DNA of 64,000 bases, from NCBI RefSeq assembly GCF_008369115.1, contig NZ_VOAZ01000002.1, forward strand, positions 186,001-250,000. The letters are read 5' to 3'. The position numbers and the translations under genes are program-made. The stretch's first letter is position 1, and each line of letters starts with the position of its first letter. The stretch comes from Psychrobacter sp. ANT_WB68. GTDB lineage: Bacteria > Pseudomonadota > Gammaproteobacteria > Pseudomonadales > Moraxellaceae. Of this stretch, positions 9,501-17,480 are shown in pieces. The notes beneath the pieces were generated by a model. That model was given only the letters and a program-made list of their open reading frames with translations, was not told the origin of the DNA and made no database searches.

Positions 9501-10127
9501 GCTAATCTTCCAGTACGCTTTACTTCCTCTAAACCCAAACAGCAAGCCTTGTTGTTTGGTTATGGCATGAGCAAGACAGATGTCGATAGTGCCGCCAATC
9601 CTACTCGTGGTATCCGCCAGTATTACTCGCTTGAAGCAGGTTCAGAAAGCGCGTTCAGTGATACGGATTTGGCGATAGTGCGCGCGGGTGTGAGTGGTAT
9701 TTATAGCTTTGGTACTGACGATAAACACCAAGTACTAGGTAGCTTAAATACGGGTTATATTTGGGCAGATGATTTTTATGAAGTGCCTTATAAACTGCGC
9801 TTTTTTGCTGGCGGCGACCAAAGTATCCGTGGTTATGATTACGAAAGTTTGTCACCGCTTGATAAAGGTTATCTGACGGGTGGCCAAATCCTAGCCGTCG
9901 GTAGTGCTGAATATAACTATGAGTTTAGACCGGGTTTTCGCGGGGCATTTTTCACTGACGTTGGTAATGCTTATGACAAAGACTTTGAGACAGACACCAA
10001 AGTTGGCGTTGGTGTGGGTATCCGCTGGGCGTCGCCGGTCGGCGTGGTGCGTGTAGATGTGGCAGCTGGTGTGACAGAAGAGAGTATTCCGGTTAGATTA
10101 CATCTGTTTATCGGCTCGCCTTTATAG
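6555..10127 (+). CDS. tamA: TamA-like outer-membrane assembly factor (BamA/Omp85 superfamily) with very long N-terminal extension
   Basis: 1190 residues, about twice E. coli TamA (577). Signal or anchor-like hydrophobic stretch near residues 48-75 ending in AAFAAT. Residues about 75-430 are acidic, Asn/Asp/Ser-rich and low in complexity. The POTRA region is about 435-695. A second acidic low-complexity insert covers about 695-845. The Omp85 beta-barrel follows, about 846-1190, with the RIRGYDYES-like signature (here SIRGYDYES) and a terminal strand ending in HLFIGSPL. With TamB it forms the translocation and assembly module, which supports autotransporter insertion and lipid transport to the outer membrane. 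tamB begins 113 bp downstream with no terminator between, so they are probably one operon. The start has AGGAAA upstream. Confidence 0.9.
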   Translation: MKHQPSTLAHNSSVMPRDTSDMSQHSVKLTHSNHVNRSDKAGVYFTRTAIFSALTTSFVGFGVSIGMAPAAFAATDLNNTTANNQSSSQIVENEGAIAQPLTPQPPSKSSSKRALSNDAYEDSQLDIALDALRLKKAVEQGIIDQSVLDDYSEQNLGIKKPNAKKTETDANKASKKTPSTPVNNADDSQLLNNDVDSISDFANTLGNGMDNLGSNQAFDTNENLEQQVSAVQQQGYQMMTPEEIDRELAAMDRQNAEDIDSINQSHDVNNINGIRQNDSDFYTLDAFDAPVATLNDTTPPIGLDVDLDATSLPAPSNLETLGKNETAAKQAETDDVMSRPINVSDSVSSGNTSAEVDSDILANGVLENDGDAINMENAQSGSINPDDYLPNYENDINAVKESIEQAAKPKTMARNKKGNIVKRLYNRFFNDGAIALPHVETTVYLQPAAADSVSSNTKPKLTKADDDVQPFKNIKAALDETTVQSVVDFTAALPRLRQTALDAAKAVGYYEVTLRLRQTNSDAIDVIIEKLGEPVRVDSRIVDIRGEGSEQAEFVALEKDLPPQEGDIFNHRVYKDSKAALESLSNTYGYFDQYWLNKSVDIILPDNTADVSLVYNTGERYQFDEVVFFTYDQESGTLTKDPEKLPVELSLLHQLLGFKAGDPFYRPAVTKFSNDLSATRYFNTVNVESILPPDERSEGSTLAFDNSPNDNSADNGIDGIDNVSYVSNTEQSGDVSNQSESERYAKSGETVNPADIAAIEFEADEETLDKLQAIKQKAERLSRLPSDRVLDEKDQETNSILGKISDSITNIAQKIFPDEKSILADENFVPPTLAGRKTPQEVLENKKVPLYVFVSANKPRDAQVGLGYGTDTGVRATAKIDYNLLNRKGYQAGAETEVSRITKNVAVYASRPWKHPLNDKLDARLTYEEEVIDQGEGNFDLSTRTLKAALARNIRRESGWDRSYSVRYRLDELETGLDEEELANLPVRFTSSKPKQQALLFGYGMSKTDVDSAANPTRGIRQYYSLEAGSESAFSDTDLAIVRAGVSGIYSFGTDDKHQVLGSLNTGYIWADDFYEVPYKLRFFAGGDQSIRGYDYESLSPLDKGYLTGGQILAVGSAEYNYEFRPGFRGAFFTDVGNAYDKDFETDTKVGVGVGIRWASPVGVVRVDVAAGVTEESIPVRLHLFIGSPL

Positions 10128-10249
10128 GCGGCTTCTATTTATAAACTGCTGTTATACTCTAAAATCAATGCTTAATATACGCAGCAGTATAGTCCTGTTT
10201 TTTTATTCTAGCCCTTGCTGGTAATCCTTCTTTAACGTAGTTGAGTGTC

Positions 10250-13200
10250 ATGTTGACCAAAAATACCCCGCCAAATAAGCCCTCTGATGAAGATCCAGCA
10301 CAACGTGATGCCCGCGCCGTAAGACGTTGGTATCCATTGTCTTTTTTACTTAAATTGACAGTGCTCATTCTTATCGTGCTGGCGATTATGTTTGCTATAT
10401 TTCTATATGCGGCGGGTACCGAAGCAGGTACCAAGTTCATTTTAGAAAAAATCAGCGCCGAGACGGGTATTGAATTTAAATATGGTCGTGGCAATCTGCG
10501 CGATGGTATTTGGGTGACTGATATTGACATCAAGGCAAATGAAGACCTTGAAATATTAGTCGATAAAGCCTATGTCAAAATAGGCTGGCGCGCGGTATTT
10601 GCTAAAGAAGTTCATCTGCGTGATGCCGATATCCAAACCATTGAGATTATCAATAACAAGCCGCCAACGGGCGAGGCGTTCGATTATAAAACCCTCAGTT
10701 TGCCGGTCAATCTACGTTTTGATCAAGCAAAAGTAAAAACCGTTATTTATAAGCAAGTGACTAAAGATCCTATTGTCGTACATAATATTGAAGCGCGTGA
10801 CTTGACGTGGGTCGGTAGTGTGGTGACGGTCGGTCGTGGTAAATTACAGTATGCTGATATTGTTAAAGTCAGTGCTTTAAAAGGATATGCAGATTTACAA
10901 GGCGATTATCCTTTAGATTTGAGCGCTATTGCCGAAGTCAGCGCGTTAGAAAAGGCCTATATTGCCCCATTAAATATCACTGCAACGGGCACGTTAAAAC
11001 GCACCGTTGGTAAAGTGCGTAGCCGCTATAATGACAGCGATGTCAGCGGTGATTTTGTGGTGCAGGGCTTGGACAAGGATTCGCCATTTCAAGCGAAGCT
11101 TGAGTGGGATGATATTCTTATTCCTTATGCAGAGAGTCAAAATATCCATCTCAAAAGTGGCATGGCGACGGCATCAGGGGTTATCTCTGAGATACGCCTA
11201 CGCGTCAATACCGAACTGACCGCCAAAGACATTCCATCCGGGCATTATCAAGGTCGCGGCATCATCGCAAATAGCCAACTGCGCGTTGATCGCTTAGATG
11301 CTCAGGTGCCAGCGGGCAACTTAGTACTACAAGGTATTTTAGACTGGAAGGGCAGCTTTGATGCAAAAGTGCGCGCGACTGGTAGTAACTTTGATATACG
11401 TCGCGCAATTCCTGATGATTATGCTGACTTTAAAGCTTACGCGCCGCAAAAGCTTAACGGTCGACTGTCAGTACATTATCAGCATAAAAACAAAGCTGGC
11501 AACCTAGAGATGGCTGCCGATTTGCGTCAGCGTGATGGCGAACACGTCAATGCCAAAATTGTTCAGGGCAAAACCTTAGCCCGTGGCAGAACATCAGCCA
11601 AATCTAAACAAGTGACGCCTTGGTATATTGATGCTAAATGGCAGAATCTTGTGCGTCGTAATGTGCCTAATATCGGTAATATTGACAGCCCAAGCGGGCA
11701 AGCAGATGTCATTATTCGCGGCTCAAACTTATCAGTCGATGGTAATGCGGTGATTAATGAGCTAAATGCTGCCCCTAAAGGCAATTACGATGTCCGTGTC
11801 CGTAAAGCGGGCGATGTCATCGATATCAACCGCCTTAATTATAAAGGAATAGTGGGCGACTTATCTGGCACAGGGCAGATTCAATTGGCAAGCAAAAAAC
11901 GCCCGTTGACGTGGCAGATTGATGCGCGTACCACAGGTTTATTACCCAAGCAATATCGTAGTGATTTACCACTTGAGCGTCTAAGTGGGCGTATCAATGC
12001 GCGCGGACGTATGCTTAATATTAGTAAAAACCGCGTCAAAGGTCAGCGTCATATCATCAGTTTTGACAATACCGATCTGCAAGTAAACCTCGATGCCAGC
12101 CAAGATAGCCGCGCTATTGGTATCACGGGTGGCGGTGATGCCAGTGTCGATATTATCGGCGGTGAGCTATCCGTCTTTGACGCCCGTTTTGATGGTCACA
12201 TTGATACCGCTGATGTGCCAAAAGGTAGCTTATCGATTGATGCCGCTGGTACGCCAAAGCTGGTTAGCATTCGTAAACTAAATTACAACGGTGAAGCTGG
12301 TGCTGTAAAGGCTAAAGGCGTCATTGACTTGCGTCAGAATATCGGCTGGACGATAGATGGCCGTTTCGATAAATTTAACGTTGGGTACTTTTTACCGAAT
12401 AATGCTGCCATTATCACTGGTGATTTGAAAACCAGCGGTGTGTGGCAAACCGCGGCAAAAAATAACGCCAATGCCAATAACGCCAAAGGTAAACTTAAAA
12501 ACTTTGCGGTAAATTTTGATGGCATCTTAGACGCTGAGCAATTGCCAGCCGGTAAACTCACCATTGATGCCAGTGGTGACGCTCAGCTTATTCGTATTAA
12601 ACGTTTCCGCCATGTGGGTGCGGCAGGCAGTATCGATGCCAACGGTACCGTTGATGTGCGCAAAGGTATCGCTTGGGATATTAATGCGGTGATGAATCGC
12701 TTTAACTTGGGCTATTTCTTTAAAGACATTCCCAGTACGATTACTGGCACTATTGATACCGATGGGCGCTGGAGCGACAATCAGCAAATTATTAATATCA
12801 AACAAGTTAATTTAAGTGGCATGTTAAAAGGGCAAGCATTGAGCGCCAAAGGGAGTTTGGCGGCAAAAATGCGCTTACCAAAAGACTTAGCCAGTTATTT
12901 TAGGCGCTTGCAGGCACAAGATGCACAGGCACAATATAAGCAAGTCAATGCCTTAATCGATAGCTTAAATGCCAATAATTTGGTGCTACGTTGGGGCGAC
13001 AATTACCTCACTGCCAATGGTAACGCTAAGCAGCTACAGGCTAAAATTAATATCACCAGTCTCGACCAGCTCTCAGACAAGCTTGCTGGTAAAGTGACGG
13101 GTGGTGCAACGTTATCGCAGCCAGCAGGACAAGCGCTGCCAACTATTTATATTGACTTGGTTGGTGAACGCCTTGCGCTGCCAGGCTTTATTTTGCGTCA

Positions 13201-15271
13201 AGGTCGTATACGTGGCAAGTTGGTCAATTTGGCCAATAGTCCAAGTCAGCTTATTGTCAGCGCTGAAGGATTAGACGTTGCAGGACAAAGCTTTAAAAAG
13301 GTCAATGCGACCTTTAATGGTACTGAGCAGGCGCATGTGGTCAATCTTGATGTGGCAAATGACGAGCTTGATATCTCAGCTAGGCTCAAAGGTGGCTTTA
13401 ATCGCGATAAACTCAGCTGGTCAGGGGTGATTGGTAAAGGTCGAGTCAAATCGAAATATGCGACGTTAAATCAACTACAACCTGCCCAGCTCATTGTGAA
13501 CCTACCCCAAAAACAAGGCAAAAACTCAACGGACTTAAAAGTGCAGCTCGCAGCCCACTGTTGGCAAGCGACTGATCAAACGGGCAAGCTGTGTTTACGT
13601 GAAAACTTAATTGCCTCACCAACCAGTGGTCAGGTCAATTTGGCCGTACAAAATCTGGATACGTCGCTATTCTCAGTGTTTTTACCCAAAGATATCGATT
13701 GGCAAGCGAAAATTAATGGTAAAGCGATCGTCGGTTGGCAACGTGGTCGTCCGCCGACGATTAATACCACGCTGTATTCTGACAACGGCAAAATCAGCTT
13801 GATTCAAGATGGTGATAGCGAACCGGTAACCTTGCCTTATAAGCGTGTGTCATTGATTGCCGTCTCAGTCGCGGATGGTCTAAAGATACGCAGCGATATT
13901 AATACCGGTCAAGGTGCGCGTGGTTATGCCGAAGTCATCGTTGACCCTTATAAAACACCAAAACCAATCTCCGGGGCGCTGGTACTCAACGAGCTTAATT
14001 TGGCGATATTTAAGCCATTTTTCCCTGGTATGCGGGTGCTAGAAGGTAATATCACTATGGCAGGTGGTTTAGGCGGTACTTTAGATAAGCCGCAGTTCTA
14101 TGGTGATGTGAAATTGACTAAGGGTCGCATCGCGATGCTTGATTTGCCAGTGAATTTACGGAGGGTGAATGTCGATGCCAAAATTCGTGGTACGCAAGCG
14201 ACTATTGACGGTAAGTTTAATAGTGGTACAGGCGCTGGTACGCTAACGGGCACGGTTAACTGGCAACAAAAGTTACAGGCCAAATTGAGCATCATTGGCG
14301 AGCGTCTGGTATTAACCCAGCCGCCATTGTTGGTCGCTGAGGTCAATCCTGATATTGATATCATCGTGCGTCCGGGTGACCGTTATGTCAATATTACTGG
14401 CGCCGTTAGTGTGCCGTCAGCGACGATTCGCCCACCAGAAGCCAGTGAGGATATTATTACCCAAACCGAAGACGCTGTTGTTCTTGATCGCCGTTTGATT
14501 GGTAATATTGATGAAGTTTTAGCCATCTCAAAACCTTGGTCAATCAATGCCGACATCGGTATCGATTTAGGCGACGATATTAATTTCCGCGGTTTTGGCG
14601 CTGTGATTCCTTTAGCAGGCGCAATTAATGTCACACAAAATGGCACTGGTATCATGCGTGCCAAAGGTGTCGTGCAGGTTTCGCGTCGTACCAATATTAA
14701 CGCCTTTGGTCAGAGTCTAGAGCTCAATTATGGTCAAGTGCGTTTTGATGGTGATGTGATGAAGCCAAATCTTAGCATTGAAGCGGTTAAAACCATTAGC
14801 GGTAAAACGGTTGGCGTGCGCGTCAAGGGCAATACAGAAAATCCAAACATTATCGTCTTTAATAATGCTGGTCTCACCCAGCAGCAAGCGATGAACGCCT
14901 TGATAACGGGTCGTATTAATAATAAGAGCGCCACGCAAATCAGTGAGCAAGGCTTTAAATCGCAGGTCACCAATAACCTTGCGGCGGCAGGTTTGAGCTT
15001 TGGCCTCAGTGGTACACGTACCCTGACCAACCAAATAGGTCAAGCGTTTGGCTTACAAAGCCTGACGGTTGATGCTTCAGGAAGTAGCGAGGACACCAAT
15101 GTCAACGTCACAGGTTACGTTACTCCTGACCTATATATTCGCTACGGAGTGGGCGTGTTTAATGCCCAAAACAGCCTGTCTATTCGTTATCAGCTGACGC
15201 GGCGTATCTATGTAGAAGCAACCTCAGCGGCTGAAAATGCAGTGGATGTGGTCTATAGTTGGCAATTCTAG
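10250..15271 (+). CDS. tamB: translocation and assembly module inner-membrane subunit TamB
   Basis: About 1673 residues. An N-terminal signal anchor covers about residues 30-55, followed by a very long repetitive beta-rich periplasmic body and the C-terminal DUF490/TamB domain (about 1340-1673, with a Gly-rich ENPNIIVFN region and a final aromatic VVYSWQF). TamB bridges the periplasm from the inner membrane to TamA and belongs to the AsmA-like bridge proteins that carry phospholipid. Two ~100-residue blocks near 636-735 and 747-842 resemble each other strongly. Start choice is uncertain: a TTG at 10241 is in frame, but neither start has a clear Shine-Dalgarno sequence, so ATG 10250 is preferred. 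Confidence 0.92.
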   Translation: MLTKNTPPNKPSDEDPAQRDARAVRRWYPLSFLLKLTVLILIVLAIMFAIFLYAAGTEAGTKFILEKISAETGIEFKYGRGNLRDGIWVTDIDIKANEDLEILVDKAYVKIGWRAVFAKEVHLRDADIQTIEIINNKPPTGEAFDYKTLSLPVNLRFDQAKVKTVIYKQVTKDPIVVHNIEARDLTWVGSVVTVGRGKLQYADIVKVSALKGYADLQGDYPLDLSAIAEVSALEKAYIAPLNITATGTLKRTVGKVRSRYNDSDVSGDFVVQGLDKDSPFQAKLEWDDILIPYAESQNIHLKSGMATASGVISEIRLRVNTELTAKDIPSGHYQGRGIIANSQLRVDRLDAQVPAGNLVLQGILDWKGSFDAKVRATGSNFDIRRAIPDDYADFKAYAPQKLNGRLSVHYQHKNKAGNLEMAADLRQRDGEHVNAKIVQGKTLARGRTSAKSKQVTPWYIDAKWQNLVRRNVPNIGNIDSPSGQADVIIRGSNLSVDGNAVINELNAAPKGNYDVRVRKAGDVIDINRLNYKGIVGDLSGTGQIQLASKKRPLTWQIDARTTGLLPKQYRSDLPLERLSGRINARGRMLNISKNRVKGQRHIISFDNTDLQVNLDASQDSRAIGITGGGDASVDIIGGELSVFDARFDGHIDTADVPKGSLSIDAAGTPKLVSIRKLNYNGEAGAVKAKGVIDLRQNIGWTIDGRFDKFNVGYFLPNNAAIITGDLKTSGVWQTAAKNNANANNAKGKLKNFAVNFDGILDAEQLPAGKLTIDASGDAQLIRIKRFRHVGAAGSIDANGTVDVRKGIAWDINAVMNRFNLGYFFKDIPSTITGTIDTDGRWSDNQQIINIKQVNLSGMLKGQALSAKGSLAAKMRLPKDLASYFRRLQAQDAQAQYKQVNALIDSLNANNLVLRWGDNYLTANGNAKQLQAKINITSLDQLSDKLAGKVTGGATLSQPAGQALPTIYIDLVGERLALPGFILRQGRIRGKLVNLANSPSQLIVSAEGLDVAGQSFKKVNATFNGTEQAHVVNLDVANDELDISARLKGGFNRDKLSWSGVIGKGRVKSKYATLNQLQPAQLIVNLPQKQGKNSTDLKVQLAAHCWQATDQTGKLCLRENLIASPTSGQVNLAVQNLDTSLFSVFLPKDIDWQAKINGKAIVGWQRGRPPTINTTLYSDNGKISLIQDGDSEPVTLPYKRVSLIAVSVADGLKIRSDINTGQGARGYAEVIVDPYKTPKPISGALVLNELNLAIFKPFFPGMRVLEGNITMAGGLGGTLDKPQFYGDVKLTKGRIAMLDLPVNLRRVNVDAKIRGTQATIDGKFNSGTGAGTLTGTVNWQQKLQAKLSIIGERLVLTQPPLLVAEVNPDIDIIVRPGDRYVNITGAVSVPSATIRPPEASEDIITQTEDAVVLDRRLIGNIDEVLAISKPWSINADIGIDLGDDINFRGFGAVIPLAGAINVTQNGTGIMRAKGVVQVSRRTNINAFGQSLELNYGQVRFDGDVMKPNLSIEAVKTISGKTVGVRVKGNTENPNIIVFNNAGLTQQQAMNALITGRINNKSATQISEQGFKSQVTNNLAAAGLSFGLSGTRTLTNQIGQAFGLQSLTVDASGSSEDTNVNVTGYVTPDLYIRYGVGVFNAQNSLSIRYQLTRRIYVEATSAAENAVDVVYSWQF

Positions 15272-15330
15272 TGCTCCAATCGTATGGCTGCCATTTTGTC
15301 AGTAGATGATTGAGTTAATTCAATACTATA

Positions 15331-15361
15331 AAAAAACGCCTTTATCAGAAGGCGTTTTTTT
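15331..15361. terminator. bidirectional terminator between tamB and hemP
   Basis: AAAAAACGCCTT and AAGGCGTTTTTT arms enclose a short loop. It serves tamB on plus and lies 19 bp past the hemP stop on minus. Confidence 0.9.
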
Positions 15362-15379
15362 ATGAGGCTGACAGCTTGT

Positions 15380-15544
15380 TCATTTGGTTAAAATTAAGCG
15401 GTTGTTTCGAGTTAAGCGTAAGCGATATTCTTCGCCTTCATGCTCGATACGCACCTCTTTAGTCAGCGCAAATAAATGCTCTGACTGTAAAGTAGGCAAG
15501 CGGTTTTCGCGGTAATTTAAGTAACGAGAGATGACCGTGCTCAT
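15380..15544 (-). CDS. hemP: hemin uptake protein HemP family (54 aa)
   Basis: A 54-residue protein read from ATG 15544 (AAGGAA 7 bp upstream) to TGA at 15380-15382. The C-terminal half, with EGEEYRLRLTRNNRLILTK, matches the conserved core of the HemP/HmuP family. HemP/HmuP proteins are small factors needed for, or activating, heme receptor expression in several proteobacteria. No heme receptor or TonB gene is adjacent. A near-consensus Fur box lies 62 bp upstream (15606-15624), which supports iron-repressed expression. The shared terminator at 15331-15361 follows directly. Family identification is from recognition of the C-terminal motif; the precise role here is inference. Confidence 0.88.
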   Translation of the reverse strand: MSTVISRYLNYRENRLPTLQSEHLFALTKEVRIEHEGEEYRLRLTRNNRLILTK

Positions 15545-15605
15545 AGTAAATTCCTTTTGATAAAATAGTTGAACCCAAAATAGTCATATAAGACAAGTTA
15601 TTAAC

Positions 15606-15624
15606 GATAATGATTATCATTTGT
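15606..15624. promoter_or_regulatory. Fur box upstream of hemP
   Basis: GATAATGATTATCATTTGT matches the 19-bp Fur consensus at 15 positions, including the whole GATAATGAT-ATCATT core. It lies in the divergent region between hemP and the Nudix gene and so could also affect the latter. Confidence 0.85.
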
Positions 15625-15765
15625 ATTAGTAGTTTTTGCAAGCTATTTGATAAAATAAATGACAGTTATTATGTAAACTTATATAAAGCTTCATTTACAA
15701 AGGCTATAAAGGTTCTAAACCAAAACAATCGTGTGGCGATAAATATATTGATAAAGGGCAGTAAG

Positions 15766-16893
15766 ATGGCAATTCAAACAACAACCTCAGTAAAGCATCC
15801 ATCAGATATAAATAAGCCAAGCAAAACTAAGGCAATAACTTATGTCAATGTGGCGGTAGCGGTCATTCATTATCAGAATCAGTATTTGCTGGGTTTTAGA
15901 GATATCTTACAGCATCAGGGCAATCGTTATGAGTTTGTAGGCGGCAAGATAGAGGGTCACGAAACGGCGAAGCAGGCACTTATACGTGAGGTCGCAGAAG
16001 AAACGGGCATTGATATTGCTGATAACACGAATGTGAAGCTTGGGCGACTACATCATGACTATGATGATAAGCAAGTATGCTTACAGGTGTATAAAGTGGC
16101 GTTGAGCGCGCAACAGTATGAAACGCATAAATATCGTAAACAGGGGTTAGAGGGGCAGGCGCTAACGTGGGTGGATAAATCGAGATTGTTGGCAGGAGAG
16201 TACCACTTGCCCGCCGCCAATAAGACGATTCTTGAATGGTTGCGATTACCGACACAGATAGCGATAACCTATCCATTGGCACACTTTGGCGACGTAGCTA
16301 ATCCCGCAGCATGGCTGCAGTATCACGCGACGCATTTGACGCAAGACGCTTGGGTTTATGTCCGATTGAAAGCAGTAGATTTAGGAAGTAGTGTAGAGCA
16401 GTTGCTGCGCTTACGTCCAGATATCCATGCGATTTTGCCCGCTGCGTTCAATAACAATGAGGCGAGCGTGAGCGAAATAGCTATAAATCCCCAGATCGTA
16501 GCAAAGCATTTAACACAAACGCAGCTTATGCAGTGGTCAAGTAGTCATCAGAGTAATGATGTATCTCACTGCAGCATTACTTCAAGTCAGTCATCAAGCT
16601 ATGCATTGATAGTGAGTTGTCATGATACTGATAGTATTTATGCGGCTAATAAGTTGGCGCACGCGCGTCTGCAACAGCAATTACCGCCCGTTATCGGTAT
16701 CTTATTATCGCCTGTTTTAGCCACTCAAACTCATCCTGAGACCGCGCCGCTAGGTTGGCAGGCATGGGAAGAATTGGCAGCGTTAGCAGATATGCCAGTG
16801 ATAGGTTTAGGCGGCTTATCACCCATGATGAGTGCACAAGCGGAACAGTATGGCGGCGTTGCTGTCGCTGGCATTCGACATTTTTTGCAGTAA
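15766..16893 (+). CDS. Nudix hydrolase fused to thiamine-phosphate-synthase-like (TenI/ThiE) domain
   Basis: 375 residues from ATG 15766, chosen for the AAAGGG upstream; the frame stays open to 15610 but that stretch contains the Fur box. A perfect Nudix box spans Gly60 to Ile82 (G, Glu66, REVAEETGI). The N-terminal half resembles MutT (8-oxo-dGTP hydrolase). The C-terminal half (about 170-375) resembles ThiE/TenI, ending with IGLGGLSPMM and a VAGIRHF strand typical of the TIM-barrel phosphate end. This two-domain arrangement is known in gamma- and betaproteobacteria. Likely role: nucleotide-pool sanitation, with an uncertain second activity. The C-terminal domain looks degenerate, so thiamine synthesis should not be assumed. 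Confidence 0.88.
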   Translation: MAIQTTTSVKHPSDINKPSKTKAITYVNVAVAVIHYQNQYLLGFRDILQHQGNRYEFVGGKIEGHETAKQALIREVAEETGIDIADNTNVKLGRLHHDYDDKQVCLQVYKVALSAQQYETHKYRKQGLEGQALTWVDKSRLLAGEYHLPAANKTILEWLRLPTQIAITYPLAHFGDVANPAAWLQYHATHLTQDAWVYVRLKAVDLGSSVEQLLRLRPDIHAILPAAFNNNEASVSEIAINPQIVAKHLTQTQLMQWSSSHQSNDVSHCSITSSQSSSYALIVSCHDTDSIYAANKLAHARLQQQLPPVIGILLSPVLATQTHPETAPLGWQAWEELAALADMPVIGLGGLSPMMSAQAEQYGGVAVAGIRHFLQ

Positions 16894-17480
16894 AATTCAA
16901 GGTAATTTTACGTCATTATAACGGCTTTCTTAGAGTCGTTATTAAAATATAAAGGGGTTTAAGTCGTTATTAAATAAGCGCTTCAAACAAGATATAAGGC
17001 AGTTTAAAGGTAAAGACCACATTATTGTAAGCATCTGTTTTTAAAACTGTTTTAACAGTCGGTAACTATGTGTTTGTTCTATGATGCAAACGTAGAATTA
17101 CTTACAAACCGTTGCGTTTCCCTACATTGCGACACTGTTCTCAACGAGCCTTTGCCATTACTATGAACCATCAAATTATCAAAGGGCGCTGAGTGACTTT
17201 CTTAGAGAATACTTATCTAGCTTAGAGAGCACTTATTTAGAAATTGTTTATCTATAAGTTATTTATCAAAAGAACAATTATCAAAACAACTTATCTATCG
17301 ATATTTACTTATTCAGCGCTGCTTAACAGTTATAAGGCATATTAGTGATGACTGTCCTTGATTTTCAGTCATGCTTCTTTTGTGTTTAAAGTGATCATTG
17401 ACAACTATCTCATGCTTATTTAATAAGTAATGTGATCAGTAAAGAATTTTTAACTAACCCTATTAACGAATGGTACTCCT
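16894..17480. other. intergenic region, 587 bp, with a 20-bp tandem duplication
   Basis: AT-rich and without a credible gene. It includes the duplicated 20-mer at 17201-17240, further AT-rich TTATCAAAA-type echoes at 17265-17292, and a small inverted repeat ATGACTG/CAGTCAT (17348-17372). Confidence 0.6.
17201..17240. repeat. 20-bp degenerate tandem repeat, 2 copies
   Basis: CTTAGAGAATACTTATCTAG (17201-17220) is followed directly by CTTAGAGAGCACTTATTTAG (17221-17240), 17 of 20 identical. Confidence 0.75.

Noticed and set aside
15610-15765. In-frame N-terminal extension of the Nudix gene starting at ATG 15610
   Set aside because: It begins inside the Fur box, lacks a ribosome binding site, and the AAAGGG before ATG 15766 gives the family-like start.
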